Source: Streptomyces sp. Ag109_O5-10 (lineage in GTDB: Bacteria; Actinomycetota; Actinomycetes; Streptomycetales; Streptomycetaceae). From it: a stretch of 64,000 bases of DNA. Positions within the stretch are counted from its first letter, which is position 1; each line of letters begins with the position of its first letter. The translations under genes and the position numbers were made by a program. The stretch spans positions 2,604,001 through 2,668,000 of the forward strand of contig NZ_FNTQ01000001.1 in assembly GCF_900105755.1 (NCBI RefSeq). Direction: 5' to 3'. This document shows, piece by piece, positions 55,338 through 64,000 of the stretch. The notes under the pieces were generated by a model, which saw only the letters and a list, made by a program, of their open reading frames with translations, did not search any database and was not told where the DNA came from.

Positions 55338-56786
55338 TCAGAGGGCGAGGCCCGTGAGCACCAGGACGCGCTCGTAGGTGTAGTCGTCCATGGCGAACTT
55401 GACACCCTCGCGGCCGACGCCGGACTGCTTCACGCCGCCGTACGGCATCTGGTCGGCGCGGTAGGAGGGCACGTCACCGATGACGACGCCGCCGACCTCC
55501 AGCGCCCGGTGGGCGCGGAAGGCGAGCTGGAGGTCGTGGGTGAACACGCCCGCCTGGAGGCCGTACTTGGAGGCGTTGACGGCGGCGAACGCCTCGGCCT
55601 CGCCGTGCACCTTCTGCACGGTGAGGACGGGCCCGAAGACCTCCTCGCAGGAGATGGTGGTGTCCTCCGGCACGTCGGTGAGGACGGTCGGCGCGAAGCT
55701 GGCGCCGTCGCGGTCGCCGCCGGTGACCAGGGTGGCGCCGGCCTCGACGGCCTCCTTCACCCACGCCTCGACCCGCTCGGCCGCCGCCTCGCTGACCAGC
55801 GGGCCGACGTCGGTGTTGTCGTCGGCGGGGTCGCCGGTGACCTGGGCCTCGACGGCGGCGACGATGCGCGGCACGAGACGGTCGTAGACGGCGGCATCGG
55901 CGATGACCCGCTGCACCGAGATGCAGGACTGGCCGCCCTGGTAGTTGGAGAAGGTCGCGATGCGGGTGGCGGCCCAGTCGAGGTCGGCGTCGCTCGCGTA
56001 GTCGCCGAGGACGACGGCCGCGCCGTTGCCGCCGAGCTCCAGGGTGCAGTGCTTGCGGGGCACCGAGTCCATGATCGAGTAGCCGACCTTCTCGGAGCCG
56101 GTGAACGAGATGACCGGGAGGCGCTCGTCCTGGACGAGGGCGGCCATCTTGTCGTTGGCGACCGGGAGGATCGACCAGGAGCCGGCCGGGAGACCGGTCG
56201 TCTCGGCGAGCAGGTCACCGATGATCAGGCCGGAGAGGGGCGTGGCCGGGGCCGGCTTCAGGATGATCGGCACACCGGCCGCGATCGCCGGGGCGATCTT
56301 GTGGGCGCACAGGTTGAGGGGGAAGTTGAACGGCGCGATGCCGAGCACGACGCCCTTCGGGAAGCGGCGGGTCAGCGCGAGGCGGCCCTGGCCGCCGAGG
56401 TCGGTGTCCAGCCGCTGGGCCTCGCCGCTGTTGAAGCGGCGGGCTTCCTCGGCGGCGAACCGGAACACGGACACGGCGCGGCCGACCTCGCCGCGGGCCC
56501 ACTTGATCGGCTTGCCGTTCTCGGCGGAGATCAGCTGGGCTATCTCCTCGGTGCGCTCGGCCAGGCGGCGGCTGACGTGGTCGAGGGCGGCGGCGCGTAC
56601 GTGGGCGGGGGTGGCGGCGAACTCGTCCCGTACGGCGTACGCGGCGGCGACGGCTTCCTCGACCTGGGCGTCGGTGGGCACGCTGACCTTGCCGACGAGA
56701 CGGGCGTCCCACGGGTTGGTGACGTCGAAGGTGTCCTCGCCGGTGGCCTGGCGGCCGGCGAGCCAGAAGGCGTGGGTGGCGGTCAT
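55338..56786 (-). CDS. NAD(P)-dependent aldehyde dehydrogenase
   Basis: 482 residues from ATG (MTATHAFWLAG). Rossmann substrate and cofactor motifs APFNFPLNL, ILKPAPATPLSG and FTGSEKVG, general base in LELGGNGA and the catalytic Cys in NYQGGQSCISVQR. The neighbourhood (PucR regulator, gabT) suggests a role as succinate-semialdehyde or aminoaldehyde dehydrogenase in GABA or polyamine breakdown; substrate class is inferred. Confidence 0.93.
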   Translation of the reverse strand: MTATHAFWLAGRQATGEDTFDVTNPWDARLVGKVSVPTDAQVEEAVAAAYAVRDEFAATPAHVRAAALDHVSRRLAERTEEIAQLISAENGKPIKWARGEVGRAVSVFRFAAEEARRFNSGEAQRLDTDLGGQGRLALTRRFPKGVVLGIAPFNFPLNLCAHKIAPAIAAGVPIILKPAPATPLSGLIIGDLLAETTGLPAGSWSILPVANDKMAALVQDERLPVISFTGSEKVGYSIMDSVPRKHCTLELGGNGAAVVLGDYASDADLDWAATRIATFSNYQGGQSCISVQRVIADAAVYDRLVPRIVAAVEAQVTGDPADDNTDVGPLVSEAAAERVEAWVKEAVEAGATLVTGGDRDGASFAPTVLTDVPEDTTISCEEVFGPVLTVQKVHGEAEAFAAVNASKYGLQAGVFTHDLQLAFRAHRALEVGGVVIGDVPSYRADQMPYGGVKQSGVGREGVKFAMDDYTYERVLVLTGLAL

Positions 56787-56939
56787 TGCGAGTCCCGGCC
56801 CTTCCGCGTTGGGGGTGGGTGTGTGCAGGGTGTTCGGCTCCACGGTAGGTCGACGGGGCCGAGGGCGTGTTTGTCCGGGGTGTAGTGGTGGGGGTGGGGG
56901 GTGCGCCGGATTGGCACGGTGCCGGGGGCGGGCCGCTTT

Positions 56940-57330
56940 TTTCCCGCCCCCGCCGCCCCTACCCGTCCCGTCCTCCAGGGGGTGGGCCCCCTTCGACCGC
57001 CCGTTTCGGGGGCTGCCGCCCCCGGACCCCCGCATCGGCCTCCGGCCTCGTCCTCGAACGCCGGACGGGCTGGGGAGTGGGGGCGGCCCGGTCGTCGTCG
57101 AACGCCGGACGGGCTGGAGGGTGGGGGCGGGCCGGTCGTCGTCCTCGAACGCCGGACGGGCTGGAAAGTGGGCGCACGATGAGAAGCCCAAGGGCGCGGG
57201 AAACTGCGCGGCCAGCCCCCGCCCTCCGGCGTCGTCCTCAAACGCCGGACGGTCTGCAAAGTGGGGGCACGAAGGGAAACCCAGGGGCGCGGGGGACGGT
57301 GTGGCCAGCCCCCGCCGAGCCGCGGACTGC
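56940..57330. repeat. Cluster of two dispersed repeat families
   Basis: Four copies of CTCGAACGCCGGACGGGCTG or close variants (about 57051, 57098, 57143, 57237), each followed by a G-rich tail, and two reverse-oriented copies of the GGGGCTGGTCGCGCGG family (57190-57225 and 57282-57316). It also contains GGGGGCTGCCGCCCCC. The whole gap between the aldehyde dehydrogenase and PucR genes is filled by it; no gene is seen. Confidence 0.85.
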
Positions 57331-57393
57331 AGTCGGCCTGGGGGGACGGTGCGGTTTCGGCGGTGCGGGTCGGGTGGGTGGGCAAGGACCCGG

Positions 57394-58965
57394 CTACTCC
57401 CCCGACGTCGCCTTCAGCGCCAGCCACAGTTCCATCCGGACGTCCGGGTCGTCCAGGGAGCGGCCCAGGATCTCCTCCACCCTGCGCATCCGGTAGCGCA
57501 GCGTGTGCCGGTGGACGCCGAGGTCCGCCGCCGCCGCGTCCCACTGGCCGTGCCGGGAGAGCCATGCCCGGAGAGAGGCGACCAGGTCACCCCGGCCGGT
57601 CGCGTCGTGCTCGTACAGCGCCCTGAGCAGACCGTCGGCGAACGCCTTCACCGCGTCGTCGGCGAGGAGCGGAAGGACCGAACCCGACGCCAGCTGCTCG
57701 TGCTCGACCAGGACCCGGCCCCTGCGCCGGGCCACGGACAGCGCCTGCTCGGCCTGCTTGTAGGCGGCCGCCGCCGCGATCGGGCCGGAGGGCGCGGAGA
57801 GGCCCACCACCAGTTCGCCGTCCTCGCCGCCGCCCTGCTCCGCCGGCACAGACCGCGCCGCCTCCCGCGCCGCCGCGTACTCCACGCACGCCGCCACCGC
57901 CGCACCCCCGTCCGCGGCCAGCACCACCAGCCGCTCCCCCTCGGGCACCAGCAGTACCGCCTCCCCGGCACGGGCCGCGGCCGACTCCACCGCCTCGGTG
58001 AGACCGGCCGGCACCTCGCCGCCGCCCGCGTCCGCGACGATCATCCGGAAGGGGGCGTCGAGCAGCCCGCCGTACAGGTCCCCGGCGACGCCCCGGGCGT
58101 GGTCCGGCTGTCCGGCGAGCAGCATGCGCAGCACCGCCGCCCCGACCCGCTGCTCGGCCGCGTGCAGTGAGCGGGAGCGTTCCGTCGTGAGGGTGAGGAG
58201 GGCGATCGCGGAGTGGACGGCGTAGCGCTCCGCCGTGCCGAGCGCCGAGGCCGTGCCGACCGCCAGGGCCGCCCGCGGGCGGCGGCCGGTGCCGAGGGAG
58301 TGCAGTTCCACCCGGTCCTCGTTGTCGGGGCCGCCGACCACCGAGGACGCCGGTGCCGGGCGCTCCCGCAGGCGCTCCACGTCCGCCGTCAGACGCGCCG
58401 CCCGGCGCCCCGCCCACTCCGGTGCCGTCGCGACAACCGCGCCGGACGCGTCGTACAGCGCCGCCCAGCCGTCCACCTGCGCGGCAAGCGCGGTGAGCAG
58501 GCCCTCCGGGCCCGCGTTGAGCGCCTGCCTGGTCAGTTCGCGCTGGGCGGCGAAGCCCGCCGTCACCGCGCGGTACTGGTCGGCCGCTATCGCCGCCGAG
58601 ACCGCCTTGCTGATGGCGAGGAAGGGGGTGCGGCGCGGCACCTCCAACAGGGGCAGGCCCTCGTGTTCCGCCGCGTCGACCAGGGCCTTCGGGATCCCGT
58701 CGTAATTGACCCCGACAGCGAAGCCGAGGCCCACCACACCGGCTCCGACCAGCCGTTTCACGTACTTCCGCATCGCCTCCGGATCCTCCGCGTCCAGCTT
58801 CAGCGCGGTGATCAGGAGCAGTTCCCCGCCCTCCATGTACGGCACGGGGTCGGCGAGTTCGCTGGCGTGGGCCCACCGCACGGGCACGTCGAGGCGGTCC
58901 TCGCCCGCGCGCACGGTCAGTTTGAGCGCGGAGTGGTGGACGAGCGAGGCGAGCGTCGGTGGCAT
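57394..58965 (-). CDS. PucR-family transcriptional regulator
   Basis: 523 residues. N-terminal PucR domain (LVHHSALKLTVRAGEDRL, ELLLITALKLD), central GGDEF-like sensor region, and C-terminal helix-turn-helix (DAAAADLGVHRHTLRYRMRR, VEEILG). PucR-type regulators control purine or GABA/polyamine catabolism. Position next to the aldehyde dehydrogenase and near gabT supports the latter. Confidence 0.92.
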   Translation of the reverse strand: MPPTLASLVHHSALKLTVRAGEDRLDVPVRWAHASELADPVPYMEGGELLLITALKLDAEDPEAMRKYVKRLVGAGVVGLGFAVGVNYDGIPKALVDAAEHEGLPLLEVPRRTPFLAISKAVSAAIAADQYRAVTAGFAAQRELTRQALNAGPEGLLTALAAQVDGWAALYDASGAVVATAPEWAGRRAARLTADVERLRERPAPASSVVGGPDNEDRVELHSLGTGRRPRAALAVGTASALGTAERYAVHSAIALLTLTTERSRSLHAAEQRVGAAVLRMLLAGQPDHARGVAGDLYGGLLDAPFRMIVADAGGGEVPAGLTEAVESAAARAGEAVLLVPEGERLVVLAADGGAAVAACVEYAAAREAARSVPAEQGGGEDGELVVGLSAPSGPIAAAAAYKQAEQALSVARRRGRVLVEHEQLASGSVLPLLADDAVKAFADGLLRALYEHDATGRGDLVASLRAWLSRHGQWDAAAADLGVHRHTLRYRMRRVEEILGRSLDDPDVRMELWLALKATSGE

Positions 58966-59004
58966 CAGGCCGTCAGATCTTCTCTTGGGTCGAAGGCGTC
59001 GGGA

Positions 59005-59049
59005 GCGTCGTGCGCGTCGTGCGCGTCGTGCGCGTCGTGCGCGTCGTGA
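59005..59049. repeat. Five tandem copies of a 9-bp unit
   Basis: GCGTCGTGC repeated four times plus a last copy ending in A, just upstream of the PucR gene. Confidence 0.95.
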
Positions 59050-59132
59050 GTGAGGCCAGTGGTCTTTGGCCGTGCCGTATGAACGGCCTCTATCGATTCT
59101 GCCTCACTGTACGGTCCCGTGTGCCCCGGTGT

Positions 59133-61310
59133 TCAGACCCGGCCGCCTGCCCTGAGATCCACCAGCAGCGGCGGCGCGTGCTCGCCCTTGACCGTGGTGA
59201 GGGACAGGACGGCGTGGCCCGGTGGCAGACCGTGCGCCAGCTCCGAGGCCGACCAGCGCTCGCGCTCCACCTGCCGGACGGTGACGGCCCGTGCCGTGGC
59301 CGCCTTGCCGGTGATCACCCGGCGTACGACGTGCAGCGCCTTGCCCGCCGGGGTCTCCGCGATGATCTGGCGGTCGGTGACGTCCCGGGCCTCGGTCCAC
59401 TCCTTGCCCCAGACCTCGGCGAAGTCCTGTCCGTCCCAGGGGGTGAGTCCGGCGAAGGCCATCCGGCAGCCTGCGGCGCCGAGCAGGGGGCCCCGGAGCG
59501 GGCGGGGTACGTCGTCCAGGGTGCGCAGGGTCAGTACGACGCCCGCGTTGGCGGAGCGCAGCCGCTGGACGGCGCGGACCGCCTCCGGCGTCACCACGCC
59601 CGTCGCGTCGTCCAGGAGCAGGCAGGAGAAGAGCGAGCGGTCGTCCCGTACCGCGACGCTCGCCGTGAACTGGGCGAGCACCAGGCGGGCCAGGATGCGG
59701 GAGGCGTCCGCGTGGCCGCGCTCGGGCAGGTCGATGCGGACCCGGACCGGGTGGTCGAGGGCCTTGAGGGAGAAGGGGCGGGTCTGGCCGGAGGTGTCGA
59801 AGAAGCCGGCGAAGGCCGGGCGGTCGAGGAGGGCGATGCGGTCGGCGAGGACGGCGCCGACGTCCCCCGGGTGTCCCATCGGGCGTTCCCGCGCGTCCAG
59901 CTCGCGCAGCAGCGACTCGTGGCCGGTCGCCGTCAGCGCCTTGCGGAGCGCGGCGAGCGGGCCGGGGGCGCCGTCGAGGAGCCGGCGGAGTTCGGGGACG
60001 GAGGGGAAGCGGCCGTGGACCGCCCGGAACGGGCCGAGCAGCTGGGCGAGGACGGTGGTGGAGCGACGGCTGTCGCTGCCGGGGTGCGGGTCGGCGAGGT
60101 CGCCGGCGAGGGCCTCGGCGAGTATGGCAGCGGCCTCGTCGGGGTCGGTGCTGCCGCCGTACAGGTCGAGGTCGTAGACGGACTCGGGGTGGGCGATGCG
60201 GATGACGACGTCGTAGGCGTCGGTGGGTCCGAGGCCGGCGCCGGCCGCGCCGACGACGACCACGGAGGCGCGGCCGGCGAGTGCGTGCAGGCAGAGCGAC
60301 TCGGCGAGCGGGCGGACCAGGCTGCCGGTCTTGCCGGAGCCGGCCGGGCCGACCGCGAGCAGCGAGGTGCCGAGCAGTTCGGGGCCGAGGGCGAGGCCGG
60401 TGCCCCGGTACCGGTAGGGGTTGCGCGGGTCGTCGGCCGTGGTGCCGAGCCGGACCTGGCCGGTGACCAGGTCGTGGCGGGCGTGCCGGGCGGGCAGGTC
60501 GCGTTCGCCGGAGGGGTGCAGGCAGGCGGCGGCGCCGTCCTTGACCACGGCGGCGGTGAAGGTGGCCATGGTGTGCCGGCCGCTGCGTACGCCCTGCCAG
60601 GCGCGGGCGATCCGGGCGTGGTCCACGTCCCGCATCAGCCCGGAACGTGCCTCGGCGGCGAGCCTGTCGGCGGCGGCGTCGGCGCCGGCGGCACGCAGGT
60701 GGGGCCACTGGGCGGGGTCCTCCGACGGCGCCGGAGCCTCCTGGCGGGACCCCGCGGACGCGGCGGCCCGGAACCGGGGCGCCACGAACCGCCGCCACAC
60801 CTCGCCCCAGCGGCCCAGCTTGCCGACCACGAGCATGATGGTGAGAGCGACGAGGTAGGTGTACCCCTCGTAGATGAAGCGGGTCGCGGTCGGTGAGATC
60901 GTCGCGTTCGCGCCCTGCCACGAGGCGGGGAGGAGCAGCTGGAGCGGCAGCCCCCACCACGCCCCCAGGTACCCGTGCGTCAGCAGGGACCAGACCAGCC
61001 ACCCCACCAGGAAGGCGATCAGGGCGCCGCTGAGCAGTTGCCGGGTGGGCAGCTCCTCGGGCTCCTGCTCCGCCCGCGCCCGGTACCCGAACCGCCACAC
61101 CCCCGGTGCCGCCTCGGGCCTGGGCGCCCGCAGCCAGGTCAGGAAGGCCGAGCCGTCCGGCAGCGGCGGTACCGCCGACGGTGGTGCCGTGGGCCGTGGC
61201 GGTACCGCGGGTGGCTCGGCCGGCACCGCGCCCGCGTCCTGCGGCGCCGCCGGACGCGGTACAGGATTCGCATGCGCACGCCGCGTGTCCCGCGTCCCGT
61301 CGCTGTCCAT
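59133..61310 (-). CDS. Membrane-anchored P-loop ATPase (VirD4/FtsK-like)
   Basis: 725 residues from an ATG after AGGGAGCG. A Pro-rich N-terminus is followed by two transmembrane helices (about 92-111 and 147-166) and a large cytoplasmic ATPase domain with Walker A VGPAGSGKTGSLVRPL (near 320) and Walker B FSCLLLDDATG (near 562), then a recognisable RSANAGVVLTLRTLDD sensor segment. The layout resembles type IV coupling proteins and HerA/FtsK-type pumps, but no conjugation genes are nearby. I do not know the function. It is read divergently from gabT. Confidence 0.85.
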   Translation of the reverse strand: MDSDGTRDTRRAHANPVPRPAAPQDAGAVPAEPPAVPPRPTAPPSAVPPLPDGSAFLTWLRAPRPEAAPGVWRFGYRARAEQEPEELPTRQLLSGALIAFLVGWLVWSLLTHGYLGAWWGLPLQLLLPASWQGANATISPTATRFIYEGYTYLVALTIMLVVGKLGRWGEVWRRFVAPRFRAAASAGSRQEAPAPSEDPAQWPHLRAAGADAAADRLAAEARSGLMRDVDHARIARAWQGVRSGRHTMATFTAAVVKDGAAACLHPSGERDLPARHARHDLVTGQVRLGTTADDPRNPYRYRGTGLALGPELLGTSLLAVGPAGSGKTGSLVRPLAESLCLHALAGRASVVVVGAAGAGLGPTDAYDVVIRIAHPESVYDLDLYGGSTDPDEAAAILAEALAGDLADPHPGSDSRRSTTVLAQLLGPFRAVHGRFPSVPELRRLLDGAPGPLAALRKALTATGHESLLRELDARERPMGHPGDVGAVLADRIALLDRPAFAGFFDTSGQTRPFSLKALDHPVRVRIDLPERGHADASRILARLVLAQFTASVAVRDDRSLFSCLLLDDATGVVTPEAVRAVQRLRSANAGVVLTLRTLDDVPRPLRGPLLGAAGCRMAFAGLTPWDGQDFAEVWGKEWTEARDVTDRQIIAETPAGKALHVVRRVITGKAATARAVTVRQVERERWSASELAHGLPPGHAVLSLTTVKGEHAPPLLVDLRAGGRV

Positions 61311-61616
61311 CGCTCTCGCTCCCTGACCAGCCGTTCTTCCGTCCACCGTCAGCGGCCAATCTAACGCCCTCGCAAGGGGAGTTCACCGCTTACGCGGCCG
61401 AGGAGCCGACCGCTGCGTCACGATCCCGCCGACCGCACTATGTCCATCGCGGACAACGTCACTCTCCGACAACGCCCACATGGAGCATGCCCACCTCCCA
61501 CACCCGGCCCTAGCCTGCGAAGAAAGAAGGAAAGCGTCCGAAAACGCACCACCGGAGCAACCGGACGGGACGCGCCCGGCACGCATCGGTTCGCACCACT
61601 CATCAGGGAGCACCCC
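61311..61616. other. Divergent regulatory region of gabT and the ATPase gene
   Basis: No gene seen. It contains a small inverted repeat TGTCC-N5-GGACA at 61441-61455 and a TAGCCT at 61511-61516 that could be a -10 for gabT, without a clear -35. Confidence 0.45.
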
Positions 61617-62951
61617 ATGACCGCACTTCCGCAGGAGCGTCGCGTCGTCACCGCCATACCCGGCCCGAAGTCGCAGGAGCTGCAGTCCCGCCGTCTCGCC
61701 GCGGTGGCCCAGGGTGTGGGTTCGGTGCTGCCCGTCTTCACCGCGCGCGCGGGCGGCGGGATCATCGAGGACGTCGACGGCAACCGCCTCATCGACTTCG
61801 GTTCCGGCATCGCCGTGACCTCGGTCGGCGCCTCCGCCGAGGCCGTCGTACGCCGGGCGAGCGCCCAGCTGGCCGACTTCACCCACACCTGTTTCATGGT
61901 CACCCCGTACGAGGGCTACGTGGAGGTAGCCGAGGCCCTCGCGGAGCTCACCCCGGGTGACCACGCCAAGAAGTCCGCGCTGTTCAACTCCGGCGCGGAG
62001 GCCGTCGAGAACGCCGTGAAGATCGCGCGTGCGTACACCAAGCGGCAGGCAGTCGTCGTCTTCGACCACGGCTACCACGGCCGGACCAACCTCACGATGG
62101 CGCTGACCTCGAAGAACATGCCGTACAAGAACGGCTTCGGTCCGTTCGCGCCCGAGGTGTACCGGGTCCCGGTCGCCTACGCGTACCGCTGGCTCACCGG
62201 CCCCGAGAACGCCGGCCCCGAGGCCGCCGCCCAGGCCATCGACCAGATCAGCAAGCAGATCGGCGCCGACAACGTCGCCGCGATCATCATCGAGCCGGTG
62301 CTCGGCGAGGGCGGCTTCATCGAGCCCGCGAAGGGCTTCCTGCCGGCGATCAGGCAGTTCGCCAAGGACCACGGGATCGTGTTCGTCGCCGACGAGATCC
62401 AGTCCGGGTTCTGCCGTACGGGTCAGTGGTTCGCGTGCGAGGACGAGGGCATCGTCCCGGACCTGATCACCACGGCCAAGGGCATCGCCGGCGGTCTGCC
62501 GCTGGCCGCCGTGACCGGCCGCGCCGAGATCATGGACGCGGCGCACGCGGGCGGGCTCGGCGGCACCTACGGCGGCAACCCGGTCGCCTGCGCCGGCGCG
62601 CTCGGGGCCATCGAGACCATGAAGGAGCTCGACCTCAACGCCAAGGCGAAGAACATCGAGTCGATCATGAAGCCCCGGCTCACCGCCATGGCCGAGAAGT
62701 TCGACGTCATCGGCGACGTCCGCGGCCGGGGCGCGATGATCGCCATCGAGCTGGTCAAGGACCGCGCCACCAAGGAGCCGAACCCGGAGGCCACCGCGGC
62801 CCTGGCCAAGGCCTGCCACCAGGAGGGACTGCTGGTCCTGACCTGTGGCACCTACGGCAACGTGCTCCGCTTCCTGCCCCCGCTGGTGATCGGCGAGGAC
62901 CTCCTCAACGAGGGCCTCGACATCATCGAGCAGGCCTTCGCGCGGATCTGA
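61617..62951 (+). CDS. gabT: 4-aminobutyrate aminotransferase
   Basis: 444 residues from an ATG after CAGGGAG; the frame is open upstream without a ribosome site. Class III PLP aminotransferase: NSGAEAVENAVKIAR, FDHGYHGRT, IIEPVLGEGG, FVADEIQSGFCRTG and the PLP lysine in TTAKGIAGGLPL. It transfers the amino group of GABA to 2-oxoglutarate to give succinate semialdehyde, which a dehydrogenase such as the neighbouring one could oxidise. Confidence 0.95.
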   Translation: MTALPQERRVVTAIPGPKSQELQSRRLAAVAQGVGSVLPVFTARAGGGIIEDVDGNRLIDFGSGIAVTSVGASAEAVVRRASAQLADFTHTCFMVTPYEGYVEVAEALAELTPGDHAKKSALFNSGAEAVENAVKIARAYTKRQAVVVFDHGYHGRTNLTMALTSKNMPYKNGFGPFAPEVYRVPVAYAYRWLTGPENAGPEAAAQAIDQISKQIGADNVAAIIIEPVLGEGGFIEPAKGFLPAIRQFAKDHGIVFVADEIQSGFCRTGQWFACEDEGIVPDLITTAKGIAGGLPLAAVTGRAEIMDAAHAGGLGGTYGGNPVACAGALGAIETMKELDLNAKAKNIESIMKPRLTAMAEKFDVIGDVRGRGAMIAIELVKDRATKEPNPEATAALAKACHQEGLLVLTCGTYGNVLRFLPPLVIGEDLLNEGLDIIEQAFARI

Positions 62952-63144
62952 GCCACAGGCTTCGCCCAGCCAAGCGCAAAGGGTCTCGAACCCGTGTGTC
63001 ACCACCGCCCCGCCCCTCCCACCTGGCGTGATGTGGGGGGCTGGGGCGGCCCCCGTCAGGCCGTGTGAAGAAGGTGTGCGAGGTGGATGACGGGACGCGA
63101 TTCCGCCTGTCGCGGCGCCGGACCCTGCCGTAGGTTCTACCCAG

Positions 63145-64000
63145 ATGAGAGATACACCCCGCCCACAGGGGACTGTGGGCGATTTCAGGGCGGGGCCTCC
63201 CCAGCTTCGACCTGGTCGTGCCCTCGCGCACACAACCGGTGCCTCTGGCTCCGGATCTCCTCACCGATCGGACGGTCGCTCGCCCCAAACCCCCCGGGGC
63301 GCGCGGCGTTCCGATCCGGACGGCCGCCTCGGAACCACCCCCCCTGTTCCGGGGCGGCCGACCTCCTTCCCTCGCTTTCCCCTTGCGGGACTCCTGGCGC
63401 TCGTGGGCCTGTCGGCCCTCCTCTTCGCGCTGATCACCTGGCAGGTCGTGGCCCATGGCCCGCTGCTCCGCCCGGACAGCCGCCTGAGCAGCGCACTCGT
63501 CCATCCGGACCGGTTCTCCGAACTCCTCTCCGACCTCGGGAACGTGCAGGTCGCGGTCCCGGTCCTGGTGCTCGTCATCGCCTACGTCGCCCGGCGCGGC
63601 CGTGCCACTGGTACAGACCGGTGGTGGCTGCCGCCCACGGCCGCCGCCGTCCTGATGGCCCTGGTCCCGGCGATCATCGTGCCGCTGAAGGACTGGACGG
63701 CCCGCCCGGGGACCCCTGTCGTCCCCCCGGCGGTCGGCTACTTCCCCTCCGGCCACACGGCGACGGCGGCGATCGCGTACGGCTCCGCGACCCTGCTCCT
63801 CCTCCCCTGGCTCACGTCCGCCGCCGCCCGCGGGACCGCCGTCACCGTGTGCGCGGTCCTGGTCCTCGGGGTCTCCTACGGTCTGGTCCGCCGCGGCTAC
63901 CACTGGCCGCTGGACGTGGTGGCCAGCTGGTGCCTGGCCACCGTCCTGCTGACGTCCCTGCGCCTGCTGCTCAGCCGAAGTACGCGTCGAAGTTCTTCTG
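63145..64000 (+). CDS. PAP2-superfamily membrane phosphatase, 3' end outside window
   Basis: The frame is open from an ATG at 63145 (a GTG at 63175 is also possible) to the end of the window. After a basic, Pro-rich N-terminal part come several transmembrane helices and the phosphatase motifs KDWTARP, PSGHTAT and RRGYHWPLDVVASW. Likely dephosphorylates lipid phosphates such as undecaprenyl pyrophosphate or phosphatidic acid. The start is uncertain because a strong hairpin overlaps both candidates. Confidence 0.8.
   Translation, partial: MRDTPRPQGTVGDFRAGPPQLRPGRALAHTTGASGSGSPHRSDGRSPQTPRGARRSDPDGRLGTTPPVPGRPTSFPRFPLAGLLALVGLSALLFALITWQVVAHGPLLRPDSRLSSALVHPDRFSELLSDLGNVQVAVPVLVLVIAYVARRGRATGTDRWWLPPTAAAVLMALVPAIIVPLKDWTARPGTPVVPPAVGYFPSGHTATAAIAYGSATLLLLPWLTSAAARGTAVTVCAVLVLGVSYGLVRRGYHWPLDVVASWCLATVLLTSLRLLLSRSTRRSSS
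63157..63195 (+). promoter_or_regulatory. Alternative hairpins near the PAP2 start
   Basis: CGCCCACAG (63160-63168) pairs with 63173-63181 around a GGGA loop; alternatively CCCCGCCC (63157-63164) pairs with 63188-63195. The two cannot form together. May be the gabT terminator or a leader control element. Confidence 0.4.
63971..64000 (-). CDS. Possible last codons of a convergent gene
   Basis: Minus strand reads QKNFDAYFG and stop at the window edge. It looks like a protein C-terminus but is too short to support further. Confidence 0.2.
   Translation of the reverse strand, partial: QKNFDAYFG

Noticed and set aside
59133..61310. Part of an integrative conjugative element
   Set aside because: No integrase, relaxase, attachment repeats or other transfer genes nearby.

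Overview
High-GC actinobacterial chromosome, almost certainly Streptomyces: strong G/C third-codon bias, many GTG/TTG starts and GTGA/ATGA overlaps, an rRNA operon without a spacer tRNA, and a gene order I recall from S. coelicolor (rnj-dapA-thyX; rpsO-pnp-M16 peptidase-dapB; rimP-nusA-ylxR-infB-DUF503-rbfA-truB-ribF; proS; ispG-rseP-dxr). Names rest on protein recognition only; no search was run.

Layout. 0-2.3 kb: 3' end of an osaC-like PP2C regulator, tRNA-Thr and a shortened DegT-like gene. 2.3-7.9 kb: an rRNA operon (minus strand). 7.9-12.6 kb: RNase J, dapA and thyX; ThyX is interrupted by a 303-residue intein. 12.8-19.9 kb: small membrane proteins, then the rpsO-pnp-peptidase-dapB operon. 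20.3-23.6 kb: a large Pro/Ala-rich protein with a MinD/ParA-type ATPase (EspI-like), with no type VII secretion genes beside it. 23.7-36.0 kb: the translation operon rimP to ribF, including a 1233-residue trypsin-like/NTPase protein whose catalytic serine is missing. 36.3-38.3 kb: lipoprotein, ferritin-like protein and a degenerate phosphotransferase. 38.6-46.6 kb: proS, two acetyltransferases, a 36-bp tandem-repeat array, and ispG-rseP-dxr (MEP isoprenoid pathway plus a site-2 protease). 46.7-49.2 kb: a secreted lamin-tail protein and an acyl-CoA dehydrogenase. 49.3-55.3 kb: an accessory, partly decayed carbohydrate region with a LacI regulator and its probable operators, a GH95 enzyme, a sulfotransferase, and relics of GH31, probably GH42, and unidentified secreted proteins. 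55.3-64 kb: aldehyde dehydrogenase, PucR regulator, membrane ATPase and gabT (a probable GABA-catabolic neighbourhood), then a PAP2 phosphatase running off the end.

The translation and RNA genes form long minus-strand operons with overlapping or near-touching ends. Strong hairpins separate most transcription units. Two families of short dispersed intergenic repeats recur through the window; one copy lies inside a coding sequence and another family has expanded into a tandem array.

The strongest unusual signals are the ThyX intein with HNH and AP2-like domains, the inactivated-protease/NTPase protein with a repeat in its linker, the orphan EspI-like ATPase, the tandem array at 42.2 kb, and the long inverted repeat beside infB.
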